Notes: a model not told the origin generated them from the sequence alone. Shown: positions 7,306-19,309, counted from the stretch's first letter. The stretch: 64,000 bases of DNA from Trebonia kvetii (GCF_007827045.1 NZ_RPFW01000004.1:434001-498000); one strand, 5' to 3'. Made by a program: numbers and translations.

Positions 7306-7340
7306 CCTTTAAGGACCGTCCCGTGAGACGGGAAAGGAGG
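7306..7340 (+). promoter_or_regulatory. PyrR-binding RNA hairpin overlapping the pyrR Shine-Dalgarno
   Basis: CCTTT (7306-7310) pairs with AAAGG (7333-7337). Above it are a purine-rich 5' bulge AAGGA and an upper stem CCGTC/GACGG closed by the hexaloop CCGTGA. The loop fits the PyrR-binding consensus CNGNGA, and the bulge is where PyrR sites have one. The lower stem occupies part of the AGGAGG that serves GTG 7350, so PyrR with UMP would repress translation of the operon, as proposed for mycobacterial pyr leaders. Confidence 0.8.
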
Positions 7341-7349
7341 TCGTGACTG

Positions 7350-8033
7350 GTGTGCGCGATGCGGCCTGAACCAGTTCACGAGCCGGGCCCCAGCGGCCCA
7401 GGCGAGTCCAGCGGCCCAGGCAAGTCCAGTGGCCCTGGCGATTCCGGTGGCTCCGCGCTTCCCGGCGGAAGCGGTGGGAGCAAGCTCGATTCCACGGGCT
7501 GGAAAGCGGTACTCACCCCGGAGGAGATCCGGCGCGCGCTGAGCCGTATCGCCCACGAGATCCTCGAGCGCACCCATGGCGGCGAGGGGATCGTGCTGCT
7601 CGGCATCCCCACCCGCGGCGTCTACCTGGCACGGCGCCTGGCGACCAGGATCGGCGAGTTCGAGGGCACGCAGGCGGCCTTCGGCTCGCTCGACGTGACC
7701 ATGCACCGCGACGACCTGCGGTTGCGGCCGGCCCGCGCGCTGCAGCGGACCCAGGTGCCGTCCGACGGGGTGGACGGCAAGACCGTGGTCCTCGTCGACG
7801 ACGTGCTCTTTTCCGGGCGCACCATCCGCGCCGCACTCGACGCGCTTAACGACCTCGGCAGGCCGCGTTCGGTCCAGCTCGCGGTCCTCGTCGACCGCGG
7901 CCACAGAGAACTGCCCATCCGCGCCGACTACGTGGGCAAGAACCTGCCCACCGCGCACCGCGAGAAGGTGCGCGTGCTGCTGACCGAGACCGACGGCGAG
8001 GATCTGGTGCTGCTCGGGGAGGGACAGGCGTGA
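7350..8033 (+). CDS. pyrR: PyrR bifunctional pyr-operon regulator / uracil phosphoribosyltransferase
   Basis: PyrR binds pyr leader RNA when charged with UMP and also has weak uracil phosphoribosyltransferase activity. The PRPP-binding loop reads VVLVDDVLFSGRTIRAAL (about residues 145-162), and the typical GIPTRGVYLARRLA appears earlier. The protein has 227 residues, 35-45 more than usual. The excess is an N-terminal tail containing an 18-bp minisatellite (SGPGES, SGPGKS, SGPGDS). GTG 7350 is 9 bases after AGGAGG. The first gene of the pyrimidine operon; its stop overlaps the pyrB start by 4 bases. Confidence 0.95.
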   Translation: MCAMRPEPVHEPGPSGPGESSGPGKSSGPGDSGGSALPGGSGGSKLDSTGWKAVLTPEEIRRALSRIAHEILERTHGGEGIVLLGIPTRGVYLARRLATRIGEFEGTQAAFGSLDVTMHRDDLRLRPARALQRTQVPSDGVDGKTVVLVDDVLFSGRTIRAALDALNDLGRPRSVQLAVLVDRGHRELPIRADYVGKNLPTAHREKVRVLLTETDGEDLVLLGEGQA

Positions 8034-9001
8034 ACCGGCATCTCATCTCCGCGGCCGACCTGAGCCGCGATGACGCCGTGCTGATCCTGGACACGGCCGA
8101 GGAACTGGCCAGCGTGGAGGGGCGGGCGATCAGGAAGCTGCCCACCCTGCGCGGCCGGACCGTGGTCAACCTCTTCTATGAGGACTCCACGCGGACGCGG
8201 ACCTCATTCGAGGCCGCCGCCAAGCGGCTGAGCGCCGACGTCATCAACTTCTCCGCCAAAGGGTCGAGCGTCGCCAAGGGCGAGTCGCTGAAGGACACCG
8301 CGCTGACCCTGGAGGCCATGGGCGCGGACGCCGTGGTGATCAGGCACCCTGCCTCCGGCGCGCCGCGGCGGCTGACCGGGTGGATCAGCGGCCGCGTGGT
8401 GAACGCGGGCGACGGGACCCATGAGCACCCCACCCAGGCGCTGCTCGACGCCTTCACGATGCGCCAGCGGCTCATCGGGGCGGGAGCAGGGGCCGAGGCC
8501 GACCGGCGCGGCAGGGACCTTGACGGCCTGCGGGTGACGATCGTGGGCGACGTGCTGCACTCCCGGGTGGCGCGCTCCAACGTGCTGCTGCTGTCCACGC
8601 TCGGCGCGCAGGTCACCATGGTCGCCCCGCCCACCCTCATGCCGCACGCGGTCGACACGTGGCCATGCCGGGCCGGCTACGACCTGGACAGCGAGCTGCG
8701 CAAGAGCGACGTGGTGATGATGCTGCGGGTACAGCAGGAGCGGATGACCGCCGCCTACTTCCCGACCATCCGCGAGTACCGCCGCCGCTACGGCCTCGAC
8801 ACGGGCCGGATGGCGCTGCTGCCCGAGCACGCCATCGTGATGCACCCGGGCCCGATGAACCGCGGCGTCGAGATCGCGGCCGACGTGGCGGACTCCGCCC
8901 GGTCAACGATCGTCCAGCAGGTCGCCAACGGCGTGACTGTCCGGATGGCGGTCCTTTACCTGATGCTCGGCGGCATGGCGGATGGGGAGGAAGCTGCATG
9001 A
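8030..9001 (+). CDS. pyrB: Aspartate carbamoyltransferase catalytic chain
   Basis: Condenses carbamoyl phosphate with aspartate, the committed step of pyrimidine synthesis. The carbamoyl-phosphate loop STRTRTSFE sits at about residues 52-60 and HPTQALLDAF at about 131-140, and the C-terminal part has HPGPMNRGVEI. At 323 residues it has normal length. No regulatory PyrI gene is present in the operon, as usual for actinobacteria, where PyrB associates with PyrC instead. GTG 8030 overlaps the pyrR stop as GTGA, and its own stop overlaps the pyrC ATG. Confidence 0.97.
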   Translation: MNRHLISAADLSRDDAVLILDTAEELASVEGRAIRKLPTLRGRTVVNLFYEDSTRTRTSFEAAAKRLSADVINFSAKGSSVAKGESLKDTALTLEAMGADAVVIRHPASGAPRRLTGWISGRVVNAGDGTHEHPTQALLDAFTMRQRLIGAGAGAEADRRGRDLDGLRVTIVGDVLHSRVARSNVLLLSTLGAQVTMVAPPTLMPHAVDTWPCRAGYDLDSELRKSDVVMMLRVQQERMTAAYFPTIREYRRRYGLDTGRMALLPEHAIVMHPGPMNRGVEIAADVADSARSTIVQQVANGVTVRMAVLYLMLGGMADGEEAA

Positions 9002-10293
9002 GCGAGGAGTGGCTGATCAGGGGCGCCGCCGTCACGGGCGGAGACCCGAAGGACATTCACCTCAAGGACGGCGTCATCGCCGCGATCGGCGACGGCGTCA
9101 GCGCGCCGGACGCGACCGTGCTCGACGCGGCCGGCCTAGTTGCGTTGCCCGGCCTCGTTGACCTGCACACGCACCTGCGCGAGCCGGGCCGTGAGGACGC
9201 GGAGACGGTGGAGACGGGCACCCGCGCCGCCGCACTCGGCGGCTACACCGCGGTCCACGCGATGGCCAACACTGAGCCGGTCGCCGACACGGCAGGCGTG
9301 GTCGAGCAGGTCTGGCGGCTCGGCGAGCAGGCCGGGTACGCCGACGTCCGCCCGGTCGGCGCGGTCACCGTGGGGCTGCACGGCAAGCAGCTCGCCGAGC
9401 TCGGCGCGATGGCCGACTCCGCGGCCCGGGTCCGCGTCTTTTCCGACGACGGCTTCTGCGTCGCCGACCCGCTGCTGATGCGCCGGGCGCTCGAGTACGT
9501 CAAGGCGTTCGACGGCGTGATCGCGCAGCACGCGCAGGAGCCGAGGCTGACCGAGGGCGCGCAGCTGAATGAGGGGGAGATGTCGAGCAGGCTCGGCCTG
9601 GCCGGCTGGCCGGCCGCCGCCGAGGAGGCGATCATCGCGCGCGACGTGCTGCTCGCCGCGCACGTGGACTCCGCCCTGCACGTCTGCCACGTCTCCACCG
9701 CGGGCAGCGTGGAGATCATCCGCTGGGCCAAGTCCAAGGGCTGGCGGGTGACTGCCGAGGTGACGCCGCACCACCTGCTGCTCACCGACGACCTGGCCGT
9801 GGAGTACGACCCGCGGTTCAAGGTCAACCCGCCGCTGCGCACCAAGGCGGACATCGAGGCGCTGCGGCTCGCCCTGGCCGACGGCACCATCGACTGCGTG
9901 GCCACCGACCACGCCCCGCACCCGGTGGAGGCCAAGGAGACAGAGTGGGCCGAGGCGGCCAACGGCATGACCGGCCTGGAGACAGCGCTGCGCGTCGTGC
10001 AGCTCGCCATGGTCGACACCGGGCTGCTCGACTGGGCCGGCGTCGCGGACCGCATGTCCGCGCGCCCGGCCGCGATCGGCCGCGTGCCGGGCCACGGCCA
10101 GCCGCTCGCCGCTGGCGCTCCCGCGAACCTGACGCTGTATGACCCCGCTGTCCCCGCCACGCCAGTGGACCCGGCCGCGCACGCCTCCAAGAGCCGCAAC
10201 AGCCCGTTCACCGGGATGCCGCTGCCCGGCGCCGTGGTCGCGACGTTCCTGCGCGGCGGCGCGACGGTACTTGACGGAAAGGTAACCCGATGA
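8998..10293 (+). CDS. pyrC: Dihydroorotase
   Basis: Closes carbamoyl aspartate to dihydroorotate; a type I, 431-residue amidohydrolase. Metal ligands are visible in DLHTHLREPG (about residue 55), the histidines in HVCHVST and TPHHLLLTDD, and the aspartate in ATDHAPHPVEAKE (about residue 303). ATG 8998 overlaps the pyrB stop as ATGA, which makes this start firm. The larger ORF beginning upstream is only readthrough in the same frame. Translationally coupled on both sides within the pyr operon. Confidence 0.97.
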   Translation: MSEEWLIRGAAVTGGDPKDIHLKDGVIAAIGDGVSAPDATVLDAAGLVALPGLVDLHTHLREPGREDAETVETGTRAAALGGYTAVHAMANTEPVADTAGVVEQVWRLGEQAGYADVRPVGAVTVGLHGKQLAELGAMADSAARVRVFSDDGFCVADPLLMRRALEYVKAFDGVIAQHAQEPRLTEGAQLNEGEMSSRLGLAGWPAAAEEAIIARDVLLAAHVDSALHVCHVSTAGSVEIIRWAKSKGWRVTAEVTPHHLLLTDDLAVEYDPRFKVNPPLRTKADIEALRLALADGTIDCVATDHAPHPVEAKETEWAEAANGMTGLETALRVVQLAMVDTGLLDWAGVADRMSARPAAIGRVPGHGQPLAAGAPANLTLYDPAVPATPVDPAAHASKSRNSPFTGMPLPGAVVATFLRGGATVLDGKVTR

Positions 10294-11498
10294 GCTCTAC
10301 AGGCCCCGACACGATGCTGGTCCTCGAGGACGGCACCACCCTGCGCGGCAAGGGGTTCGGCGCCTATGGCGAGTCGTTCGGCGAGATGGTGTTCAACACC
10401 GGCATGACCGGCTACCAGGAGACGCTCACCGACCCGTCCTACTGCGGCCAGATCGTCGCCATGACCGCACCGCACATCGGAAACACCGGCATCAACGACG
10501 AGGACCCGGAGAGCCACCGCATCTGGGTCAGCGGCTACGTGGTCCGCGAGCCGTCGCGGCTCGCCTCAAGCTGGCGGGCGCAGCGCAGCCTGGAGGCTGA
10601 GCTCAAGGCGCAGGGGATCACCGGCATCTCGGTGCCTGGCACCCGCGCGCTCACCATGCGGCTGCGCGAGCACGGCGCGATGCGCGCGGCGGTATCCACG
10701 GTCGAGAACAACCCAGCACGCCTGCTCGAGCGCGTCCTCGCCAGCCCCGGCATGACAGGCGCGGACCTGGCGCGGATCGTCACCACGCCGCACCCGTACA
10801 CGGTGGCGCCGCCGAGCGGCGTCGCCACCAGGTACCGGGTCGCCGCCGTCGACCTCGGCATCAAGGCCGCCACCCCGCGCAACATGGCGCAGCGCGGCAT
10901 GGAGGTAAAGGTGCTGCCGGCCACCTCCACGGCCAGGGACATCCTCGCCGTCAGCCCGGACGGGGTGTTCTTCTCCAACGGGCCGGGCGACCCCGCCGCC
11001 GCCGGGTACGCGGTGGCCGCGATGCGCGGCGTCCTCGACGCCGGCGTGCCGATCTTCGGCATCTGCTTCGGCAGCCAGATCCTGTCGCGCGCCATCGGCC
11101 TTGACACCTACAAGCTCCGCTACGGCCACCGCGGCGTGAACCAGCCGGTCATGGACCTGGCCACCGGCCGGGTCTACATCACGAGCCACAACCACGGCTT
11201 CGCCGCGGCGCTCCCGCCGGAGGCCGACACCAGCCGCACAGGCGATGCCTGGGCGCACGTGCCGCCAGGCGCCCGCAAGCCGTTCGGCACACCGTACGGC
11301 GAGGCCGCGGTGACCCACGTGAACCTCAACGACGGCGTGGTAGAGGGCATCCGGCTGCTCGACCGTCCCGCCTTCAGCGTCCAGTACCACCCCGAGGCCG
11401 CGCCTGGCCCGCACGACGCGGTGGACCTTTTCGACCAGTTCGCAGCCCTAATGGACACTGGGCTCATGGCCAGTGCGCACGGACGAGGGAAGAAGTAA
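10290..11498 (+). CDS. carA: Carbamoyl-phosphate synthase, small (glutaminase) subunit
   Basis: The glutamine amidotransferase subunit that feeds ammonia to CarB; 402 residues. The N-terminal CPSase domain starts LVLEDGTTLRGKGFGAYG. The class I amidotransferase nucleophile is the cysteine in GICFGSQIL (about residue 259), a variant of the usual GICLGHQ, and the catalytic His-Glu pair is in QYHPEAAPGPHD. ATG 10290 overlaps the pyrC stop. The small integral-membrane gene that Streptomyces carries between pyrC and carA is absent here. Confidence 0.97.
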   Translation: MSSTGPDTMLVLEDGTTLRGKGFGAYGESFGEMVFNTGMTGYQETLTDPSYCGQIVAMTAPHIGNTGINDEDPESHRIWVSGYVVREPSRLASSWRAQRSLEAELKAQGITGISVPGTRALTMRLREHGAMRAAVSTVENNPARLLERVLASPGMTGADLARIVTTPHPYTVAPPSGVATRYRVAAVDLGIKAATPRNMAQRGMEVKVLPATSTARDILAVSPDGVFFSNGPGDPAAAGYAVAAMRGVLDAGVPIFGICFGSQILSRAIGLDTYKLRYGHRGVNQPVMDLATGRVYITSHNHGFAAALPPEADTSRTGDAWAHVPPGARKPFGTPYGEAAVTHVNLNDGVVEGIRLLDRPAFSVQYHPEAAPGPHDAVDLFDQFAALMDTGLMASAHGRGKK

Positions 11499-11501
11499 GC
11501 C

Positions 11502-14834
<3,333 letters not shown>

Positions 14835-14836
14835 CC

Positions 14837-14892
14837 GCGGAGGATTGCGCCCGATGGCAAAAACCGCCATCATATCGGGCGCAATCCTCCGC
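14837..14892. repeat. Long perfect hairpin downstream of carB
   Basis: GCGGAGGATTGCGCCCGAT (14837-14855) and its exact reverse complement (14874-14892) make a 19-bp stem, with a smaller ATGGC/GCCAT stem nested in the loop. It starts 3 bases after the carB stop. There is no T-run, so it may slow or stop transcription, protect the 3' end, or be a mobile palindrome rather than a classical terminator. Confidence 0.75.
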
Positions 14893-14918
14893 CATCTTCC
14901 GGGGGGACGACCCCCGAA

Positions 14919-14984
14919 CGAGTGCTCCAATTTTGCCCTTGCTGGAAGTAGCTTCTCGGCCCCGGCGCAAAATTGGAGTACTCG
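14919..14984. repeat. Second long hairpin in the carB-pyrK gap
   Basis: CGAGTGCTCCAATTTTGC (14919-14936) pairs with GCAAAATTGGAGTACTCG (14967-14984) over 18 bases with one G-T wobble. The stem is unusually A/T-rich for this genome. It directly follows a GGGGGG-ACGA-CCCCC mini-hairpin (14901-14915), a copy of the dispersed element described in the findings. Confidence 0.7.
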
Positions 14985-15066
14985 CCCCCGATGCTGGCCT
15001 GTGGCCAGCGGAGGGGCGGATAACGTAGGCGGGGATAACTGACAGAGGGGACTGGCGGCGGCCGGG

Positions 15067-15987
15067 ATGGCAGGCAACGATCGGGACGGCGGCGTGGCGC
15101 CGGTTCAGGTGCGCGGGACGGTGCTCACCGTGCGGCGCGTCGACGCGTACGTCGCCATGACCGTGGTCGCTCCCGCCATCGCCACCAGGTTCCGGCCCGG
15201 CCAGTTTGTCGCGATCGCGGTGGGCGGCCCGCAGTCGGGAATGATCGGGCGGCGCACGTTCTCCATCCATGATGTGCGGCCCGACCATGGTGGCACGGTC
15301 GAGTTCGTGTTCCTGCCGCGCGAGCCGGGCTCTCAGTGGCTGGCGGACTGCCGCTCGCGTGACGTCCTCGACGTGGTGGGGCCGCTCGGCCGGCCCTTCC
15401 CGGTGCCGCGCGACGCGGCCTCGTGCCTGCTGCTCGGCGTGGGACCAGGCGCGGCGCCGCTGTTCGCGCTGGCGTCCAGGCTCGCCGAGCGCGGCTCGCA
15501 CACCGACTACCTGCTCGGCGCGGAGAGCGCCGACCGGGTGTTCGGCGCGCTGACCGCGCGCCGCACCGGCCGTTCGGCGATCATCGCCACGGCCGACGGC
15601 TCACTCGGCGCGCGCGGCTCGGTGGTGGACATGCTGCCGACAGTGGTGCAGCAGGCGCGCACCGACGTCATCTACGCCTCGGCGCCGACCGGCGTGCTCC
15701 GCTCGGTGTGCGCCATGGCGGGCAGGTACGGCATCCCCGTGCAGGCGCTGGTGTCCGAGCCGGCGATGATCTGCGGCACCGGACTGTGCATGGGCTGCGT
15801 GCTGCCCGCGGTGGGCACCGACGGCGTCACCCGCATGGTCCGCGCCTGCGCGGAAGGCCCGGTGTTCCGCGGCGACCTGGTGCGCTGGGACGACGTGGGC
15901 ACCATCCCCTTCGACGCACTCGGCGCGCCCGGCTGGAAGCCGAAGCAGGGCACCACCGCCGCCGGGGAGCGCACCAATGCCAGCTAG
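15067..15987 (+). CDS. pyrK: Dihydroorotate dehydrogenase electron-transfer subunit (PyrK-like)
   Basis: The FAD and [2Fe-2S] partner that passes electrons from class 1B PyrD to NAD+. 306 residues. An N-terminal FAD-binding barrel has the signature GRRTFSIHDV. A nucleotide-binding domain follows (LLLGVGPGAAPLFALASRL). The C-terminal iron-sulfur cluster ligands lie in CGTGLCMGCVLPA (from about residue 236) plus the cysteine in RACAEGP. Its place before pyrD and this cluster motif distinguish it from other ferredoxin reductases. PyrK with a 1B-type PyrD differs from the quinone-dependent class 2 PyrD of Streptomyces. Confidence 0.93.
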   Translation: MAGNDRDGGVAPVQVRGTVLTVRRVDAYVAMTVVAPAIATRFRPGQFVAIAVGGPQSGMIGRRTFSIHDVRPDHGGTVEFVFLPREPGSQWLADCRSRDVLDVVGPLGRPFPVPRDAASCLLLGVGPGAAPLFALASRLAERGSHTDYLLGAESADRVFGALTARRTGRSAIIATADGSLGARGSVVDMLPTVVQQARTDVIYASAPTGVLRSVCAMAGRYGIPVQALVSEPAMICGTGLCMGCVLPAVGTDGVTRMVRACAEGPVFRGDLVRWDDVGTIPFDALGAPGWKPKQGTTAAGERTNAS

Positions 15988-16142
15988 TCTTTCCTCCCCG
16001 CTCACTCTGTCTGCCCCGCTCGCCTCCGCGCGCTCGGGACCCCCGTCTTCTCCCTCGTCACTCGGTCGCTCGTGCCTCGCTCCCTCCCTCCTCAGTCCGA
16101 GGACGGGGGCGCGCGCTTTGGCTCGCGGGGAGGAGGTCGGCA

Positions 16143-17102
16143 TTGCCTGCTGATTTGCGGACCAGGATCGGCCATCTGGACCTGCCTAGTCCGATCCTTA
16201 CGGCGTCCGGGTGCGCGGGGAGCGGGCGGGAACTTGCGCAGTTCTCCGACGTGGCGCGGATCGGCGCGATCATCACCAAGTCGGTCACCCTCGAGCCTAA
16301 GGCGGGCAATCCCGCGCCCCGGATGGCGGAGACGCCGAGCGGCCTGCTGTCGTCGACAGGGCTGCAGGGCCCCGGGCTCGACGGCTTCCTCCAACGCGAC
16401 CTGCCCTGGCTGCTGTCGCGCGGCGCCCGTGCATTCGTTTCCGTGGCGGGCCACACGACCCGCGAGTACGGCGAGGTTTCCTCCCGGCTGTCCGACTCCG
16501 CCGGGGTGACGGCGCTCGAGGTCAACCTGGGCTGCCCGGACGCCGCGGCGGCGGGACGGCCGTTCGCGCTCGACGCGGCCGCGGCGGGCGCCGTGGTGGC
16601 CGCCGTGCGGGGCAGCACCCGTTACGACATCCCAGTGTTCGCGAAGCTCTCACCGGAGGTCACCGACATCGTTGCGGTGGCCAGGGCCTGCGTGGCCGCT
16701 GGCGCCGACGGCCTGTCGATGATCAACACCCTGCCCGGCATGGCCATCGACCCGGTGACCTTCCGGCCGGCCCTGGCCGGCCTGGCGGGCGGCCTGTCCG
16801 GGCCCGCGGTCAGGCCGGTGGCGGTGCGCTGCGTGTGGGCGGTGCGTGAGGCGCTGCCCGACGTCCCCATCATCGGCTGCGGCGGCGTGCGCACCGGCAG
16901 GGACGCCCTGGAGTTCCTGCTCGCGGGCGCCAGCCTGGTGGCCGTCGGCACCGTGCTCTTCCATGACCCGTCGGCGTGCTCACGGATCCAGCGGGAACTA
17001 GAGGAGGAACTGACCGCGCGCGGGGTAGACCGGGTGACCGACGTCGTGGGGCGGGCCCACCAGCCGGCCGCGTATGCCGCGGAGCGTCATACTTGGGTGT
17101 AA
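16143..17102 (+). CDS. pyrD: Dihydroorotate dehydrogenase, class 1B-like
   Basis: Oxidises dihydroorotate to orotate using FMN, with PyrK as electron acceptor. A 319-residue TIM barrel: ILTASGCAGSG at the start, EVNLGCPD (residues 126-133) where class 1 enzymes have NLSCPN, FAKLSPEVTD, GLSMINTLPGMAID, and the FMN phosphate loop IIGCGGVRTGRDALEFLLAGA. TTG 16143 is chosen because GGGAGGAGG precedes it by 7-8 bases and homology begins there. The 155-base gap before it is pyrimidine-rich and contains a possible long-range stem, CCCCCGTC (16040-16047) with GACGGGGG (16102-16109). Confidence 0.93.
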   Translation: MPADLRTRIGHLDLPSPILTASGCAGSGRELAQFSDVARIGAIITKSVTLEPKAGNPAPRMAETPSGLLSSTGLQGPGLDGFLQRDLPWLLSRGARAFVSVAGHTTREYGEVSSRLSDSAGVTALEVNLGCPDAAAAGRPFALDAAAAGAVVAAVRGSTRYDIPVFAKLSPEVTDIVAVARACVAAGADGLSMINTLPGMAIDPVTFRPALAGLAGGLSGPAVRPVAVRCVWAVREALPDVPIIGCGGVRTGRDALEFLLAGASLVAVGTVLFHDPSACSRIQRELEEELTARGVDRVTDVVGRAHQPAAYAAERHTWV

Positions 17103-17125
17103 TGGTGGGATAACGGGGAGTGATC

Positions 17126-18403
17126 ATGAGCCACGGCGAGCAGGACATTCCTGCGGGCTCCCCTGCCAGTCCCGCGGGGGAGCTGCGGGAGCTTGCCGAG
17201 CTCGGCGACCTCCTCGCGGAGCTCGCGGGCCTGATGCGGGACCTGGGCGCGCTCATCCTGGGCCTGGTGAGCGCCGCCATGCGGACGGGGGACCAGCCGG
17301 CGAGGACGTTCACGCTACCGCCCGCGCTCGCCGAACTCGCGGCGGCGCACTCCGCGCTCAAGGCGGAGCAGGAAGCGCTGACGGCGCGGCTGGACAACGC
17401 CGCCACCTCCGTGGACCGCGCGGCGCTGCGCGCCAGCCTGGCCGCGCTCACCGAGCGGGCGAGCCGGGCCATTGGCAGCGCCGTGGCGGCGGTCGCGGAC
17501 CGCAAGCAGCAATTGGCGTCGGCACCGCCGGCGTCAGCACGGCCGGCCTCGGCAGGGCCGGCGTCATCAGCGCGGGTCGCCCCGGCAGGGGAGCCCCCAC
17601 CGGATTCGAGAGAGGAGAGTGTCGTGCAGACATCCGCCGGGGGAACCGCCCCCCGTGCCTCGAGTGGGCTTGACCGATGGCCGGAGGCCGGCGCGGCGGA
17701 CCGGCGGCTCGCGCCGGTCGCGGTCGCCCTCGACGCGCCCGACATCGAGGTCGCGGCGCACTGGGCGACGCTCGTCACGCCGTACGTGTCCACGGTCAAG
17801 ATCGGGCTGGAGCTGTACCTGCGGTACGGGCCGGCTGTGGTGGCGACGGTCCGCGGCGGCAGCGGCGTGCGGGTGTTCCTCGACCTCAAGCTGCACGACA
17901 TCCCCAACACGGTGGCGGGCGCCGCCCGGGCGGTCGCCAAGCTGCGGCCGGAGATCCTCACCGTGCACGCGGCGGGCGGCTCGGACATGATCAAGGCGGC
18001 CGTGGAGGCCGCTCCCGGCACGATGGTCGCCGGGGTGACGCTGCTGACCTCGATCGGTGACAAGGCCCTCGCCGAGCTCGGCGTCGACGGCTCGGTCAGC
18101 GACGCGGTGCGCCGGATGGCCTCGCTGGCGGTCGGCGCGGGCGCGCGCGGACTGGTCTGCTCGCCGCAGGAGGTGGCGGCCGTCCGTGCCGAGGTCGGCC
18201 CGGACATCCTGCTCATCACCCCGGGCATCCGCCTCGCGGGCGCCACCAGCGATGACCAGGCCAGGATCGCCACCCCGGAGGAGGCGCTCAAGGCGGGCGC
18301 GGACCTGCTGGTGATCGGCCGCCCCATCACCAGGGCGCCGGACCCGGGCGCAGCCGCCGCCGCCATCGGCGCCTCGCTGCGCCGCGCCGCCACCGCCACC
18401 TGA
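17126..18403 (+). CDS. pyrF: Orotidine-5'-phosphate decarboxylase with a long N-terminal helical extension
   Basis: Makes UMP from OMP. The catalytic motif DLKLHDIPNTV is at about residues 253-263, and GRPITRAPDP marks the phosphate site. The decarboxylase proper is about 235 residues, so roughly 190 extra residues precede it: a helical, Ala/Leu/Glu-rich stretch (17150-17515) and a low-complexity linker. ATG 17126 has GGGGAG before it. A second in-frame GTG at 17624, preceded by GAGAGGAGAG, would give an enzyme of ordinary length. Either a fusion or two proteins from one frame is possible. The linker holds a variant of the dispersed palindromic element. Confidence 0.93.
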   Translation: MSHGEQDIPAGSPASPAGELRELAELGDLLAELAGLMRDLGALILGLVSAAMRTGDQPARTFTLPPALAELAAAHSALKAEQEALTARLDNAATSVDRAALRASLAALTERASRAIGSAVAAVADRKQQLASAPPASARPASAGPASSARVAPAGEPPPDSREESVVQTSAGGTAPRASSGLDRWPEAGAADRRLAPVAVALDAPDIEVAAHWATLVTPYVSTVKIGLELYLRYGPAVVATVRGGSGVRVFLDLKLHDIPNTVAGAARAVAKLRPEILTVHAAGGSDMIKAAVEAAPGTMVAGVTLLTSIGDKALAELGVDGSVSDAVRRMASLAVGAGARGLVCSPQEVAAVRAEVGPDILLITPGIRLAGATSDDQARIATPEEALKAGADLLVIGRPITRAPDPGAAAAAIGASLRRAATAT

Positions 18404-18486
18404 CACGCCGCCCGGGCGCCGCCGCCACCTCACACCCAGCCCCCGCCCACCCGACACGCCGCCCGGGCGTCACCGCCACCTGACAC
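18391..18486. repeat. Tandem repeat copying the pyrF stop region
   Basis: The segment around the pyrF stop (CACCGCCACCTGACAC followed by GCCGCCCGGGCG) recurs in degenerate form downstream, at 18448-18469 and 18470-18486. The duplicated units carry their own TGA. CGCCCGGGCG is itself palindromic. Confidence 0.6.
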
Positions 18487-19282
18487 CCAACGCCGCGCTG
18501 TCCCGCAACCCCGCCGACGCCATCCGCGCGGCCCTCGCCCGCACGACGTTCGTTTCCCGTAAGAATGTGCCGTTGGGCCGGCAATAGGAGGCCTAACGGT
18601 ACATTCTTGCCGCCGCCCGGCCCGGAATGGCCCATGTTGCCGCGTTCAGAGAAGCCCGGATAATGCGCCCGGTCCCGCGATCGGGGTGGCGGGCGGCGTC
18701 GTCAGGGGTCACACTGGCATCAAACGTTATCTCGTGACCGGAGATGTGTTCGGCGTAACAAACCCTACCTGCGACGATTCATCGGCCCAGGCCTGTGATC
18801 GGGGCGCATCGATGGGTAATATGTCCCCCTGGGACTACTGACCGTGGAACATCCTGCCCTATGGAAAAACGGGAAATAAGTCGGCGTAAAGCGCAGATGT
18901 CGCAGCCGCCCCGATGGCGGCCGGGCGGCGAACCGGGGCGCGCCCAGGCGCGGGCGGCCGCGTGCGCCTGTCCCGATGGGCCGAGGCGGGTCCCTGAACA
19001 GGGCTTTGCGCCGGTACGTCCCGGCCGCGCCGTCGCGTGTATGGTGGAGGCGGCGGGCACCGGGGGCGCGTTGCGCGCCGCGGCGCTGCGGCCGGTGAAA
19101 CAGACATATGGAACATTTTACCCAGGCGAGAGCGAGCCTTCGAGGAGGTGTTCGGCGCGATTTCGTTTTCACTATGTGAGAGCGCGTCGACGCTCAGGAC
19201 CTGCTATTGACTACTTTGAGTCACGATGCGTGTATGTAGAGTAATATATTTAGATTTGTGATGACATAAACGGAGGTTCGCG
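18487..19282. other. Long intergenic region before the mIHF gene
   Basis: About 800 bases without a convincing gene; the open frames here lack the usual codon bias. Contents seen are a 14-bp hairpin at 18561-18608 and, nearer mIHF, an A/T-rich promoter zone with TTGACT (19207-19212) followed by TATGTAGAGTAATATATT (19233-19250). The long, A/T-rich leader suggests a strong or highly regulated promoter for mIHF. Confidence 0.5.
18561..18608. terminator. Hairpin downstream of pyrF
   Basis: AAGAATGTGCCGTT (18561-18574) pairs with AACGGTACATTCTT (18595-18608), a 14-bp stem with one wobble and a 20-base loop. It could end the pyr operon transcript. There is no T-run, and it resembles the other long palindromes in this window. 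Confidence 0.45.
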
Positions 19283-19309
19283 TTGCCGAAAGGGTCTCTG
19301 ACTCGCTAG
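19283..19309 (+). CDS. Possible 8-residue leader peptide upstream of mIHF
   Basis: A perfect-looking ribosome site ACGGAGG (19270-19276) precedes TTG 19283 by 6 bases. It opens a frame of only 8 codons ending in TAG: start-PKGSLTR. A run of seven T residues follows at 19329-19335. It may be a regulatory leader or a chance site; no attenuator stem was found. Confidence 0.3.
   Translation: MPKGSLTR

Noticed and set aside
15423..16142. An upstream extension of pyrD by 240 codons in the same frame
   Set aside because: It overlaps pyrK out of frame and shows no homology; the ribosome site GGGAGGAGG before TTG 16143 marks the start.
18795..19244. A 149-codon frame before mIHF
   Set aside because: Composition and codon use are unlike coding DNA here and it spans the A/T-rich promoter zone.
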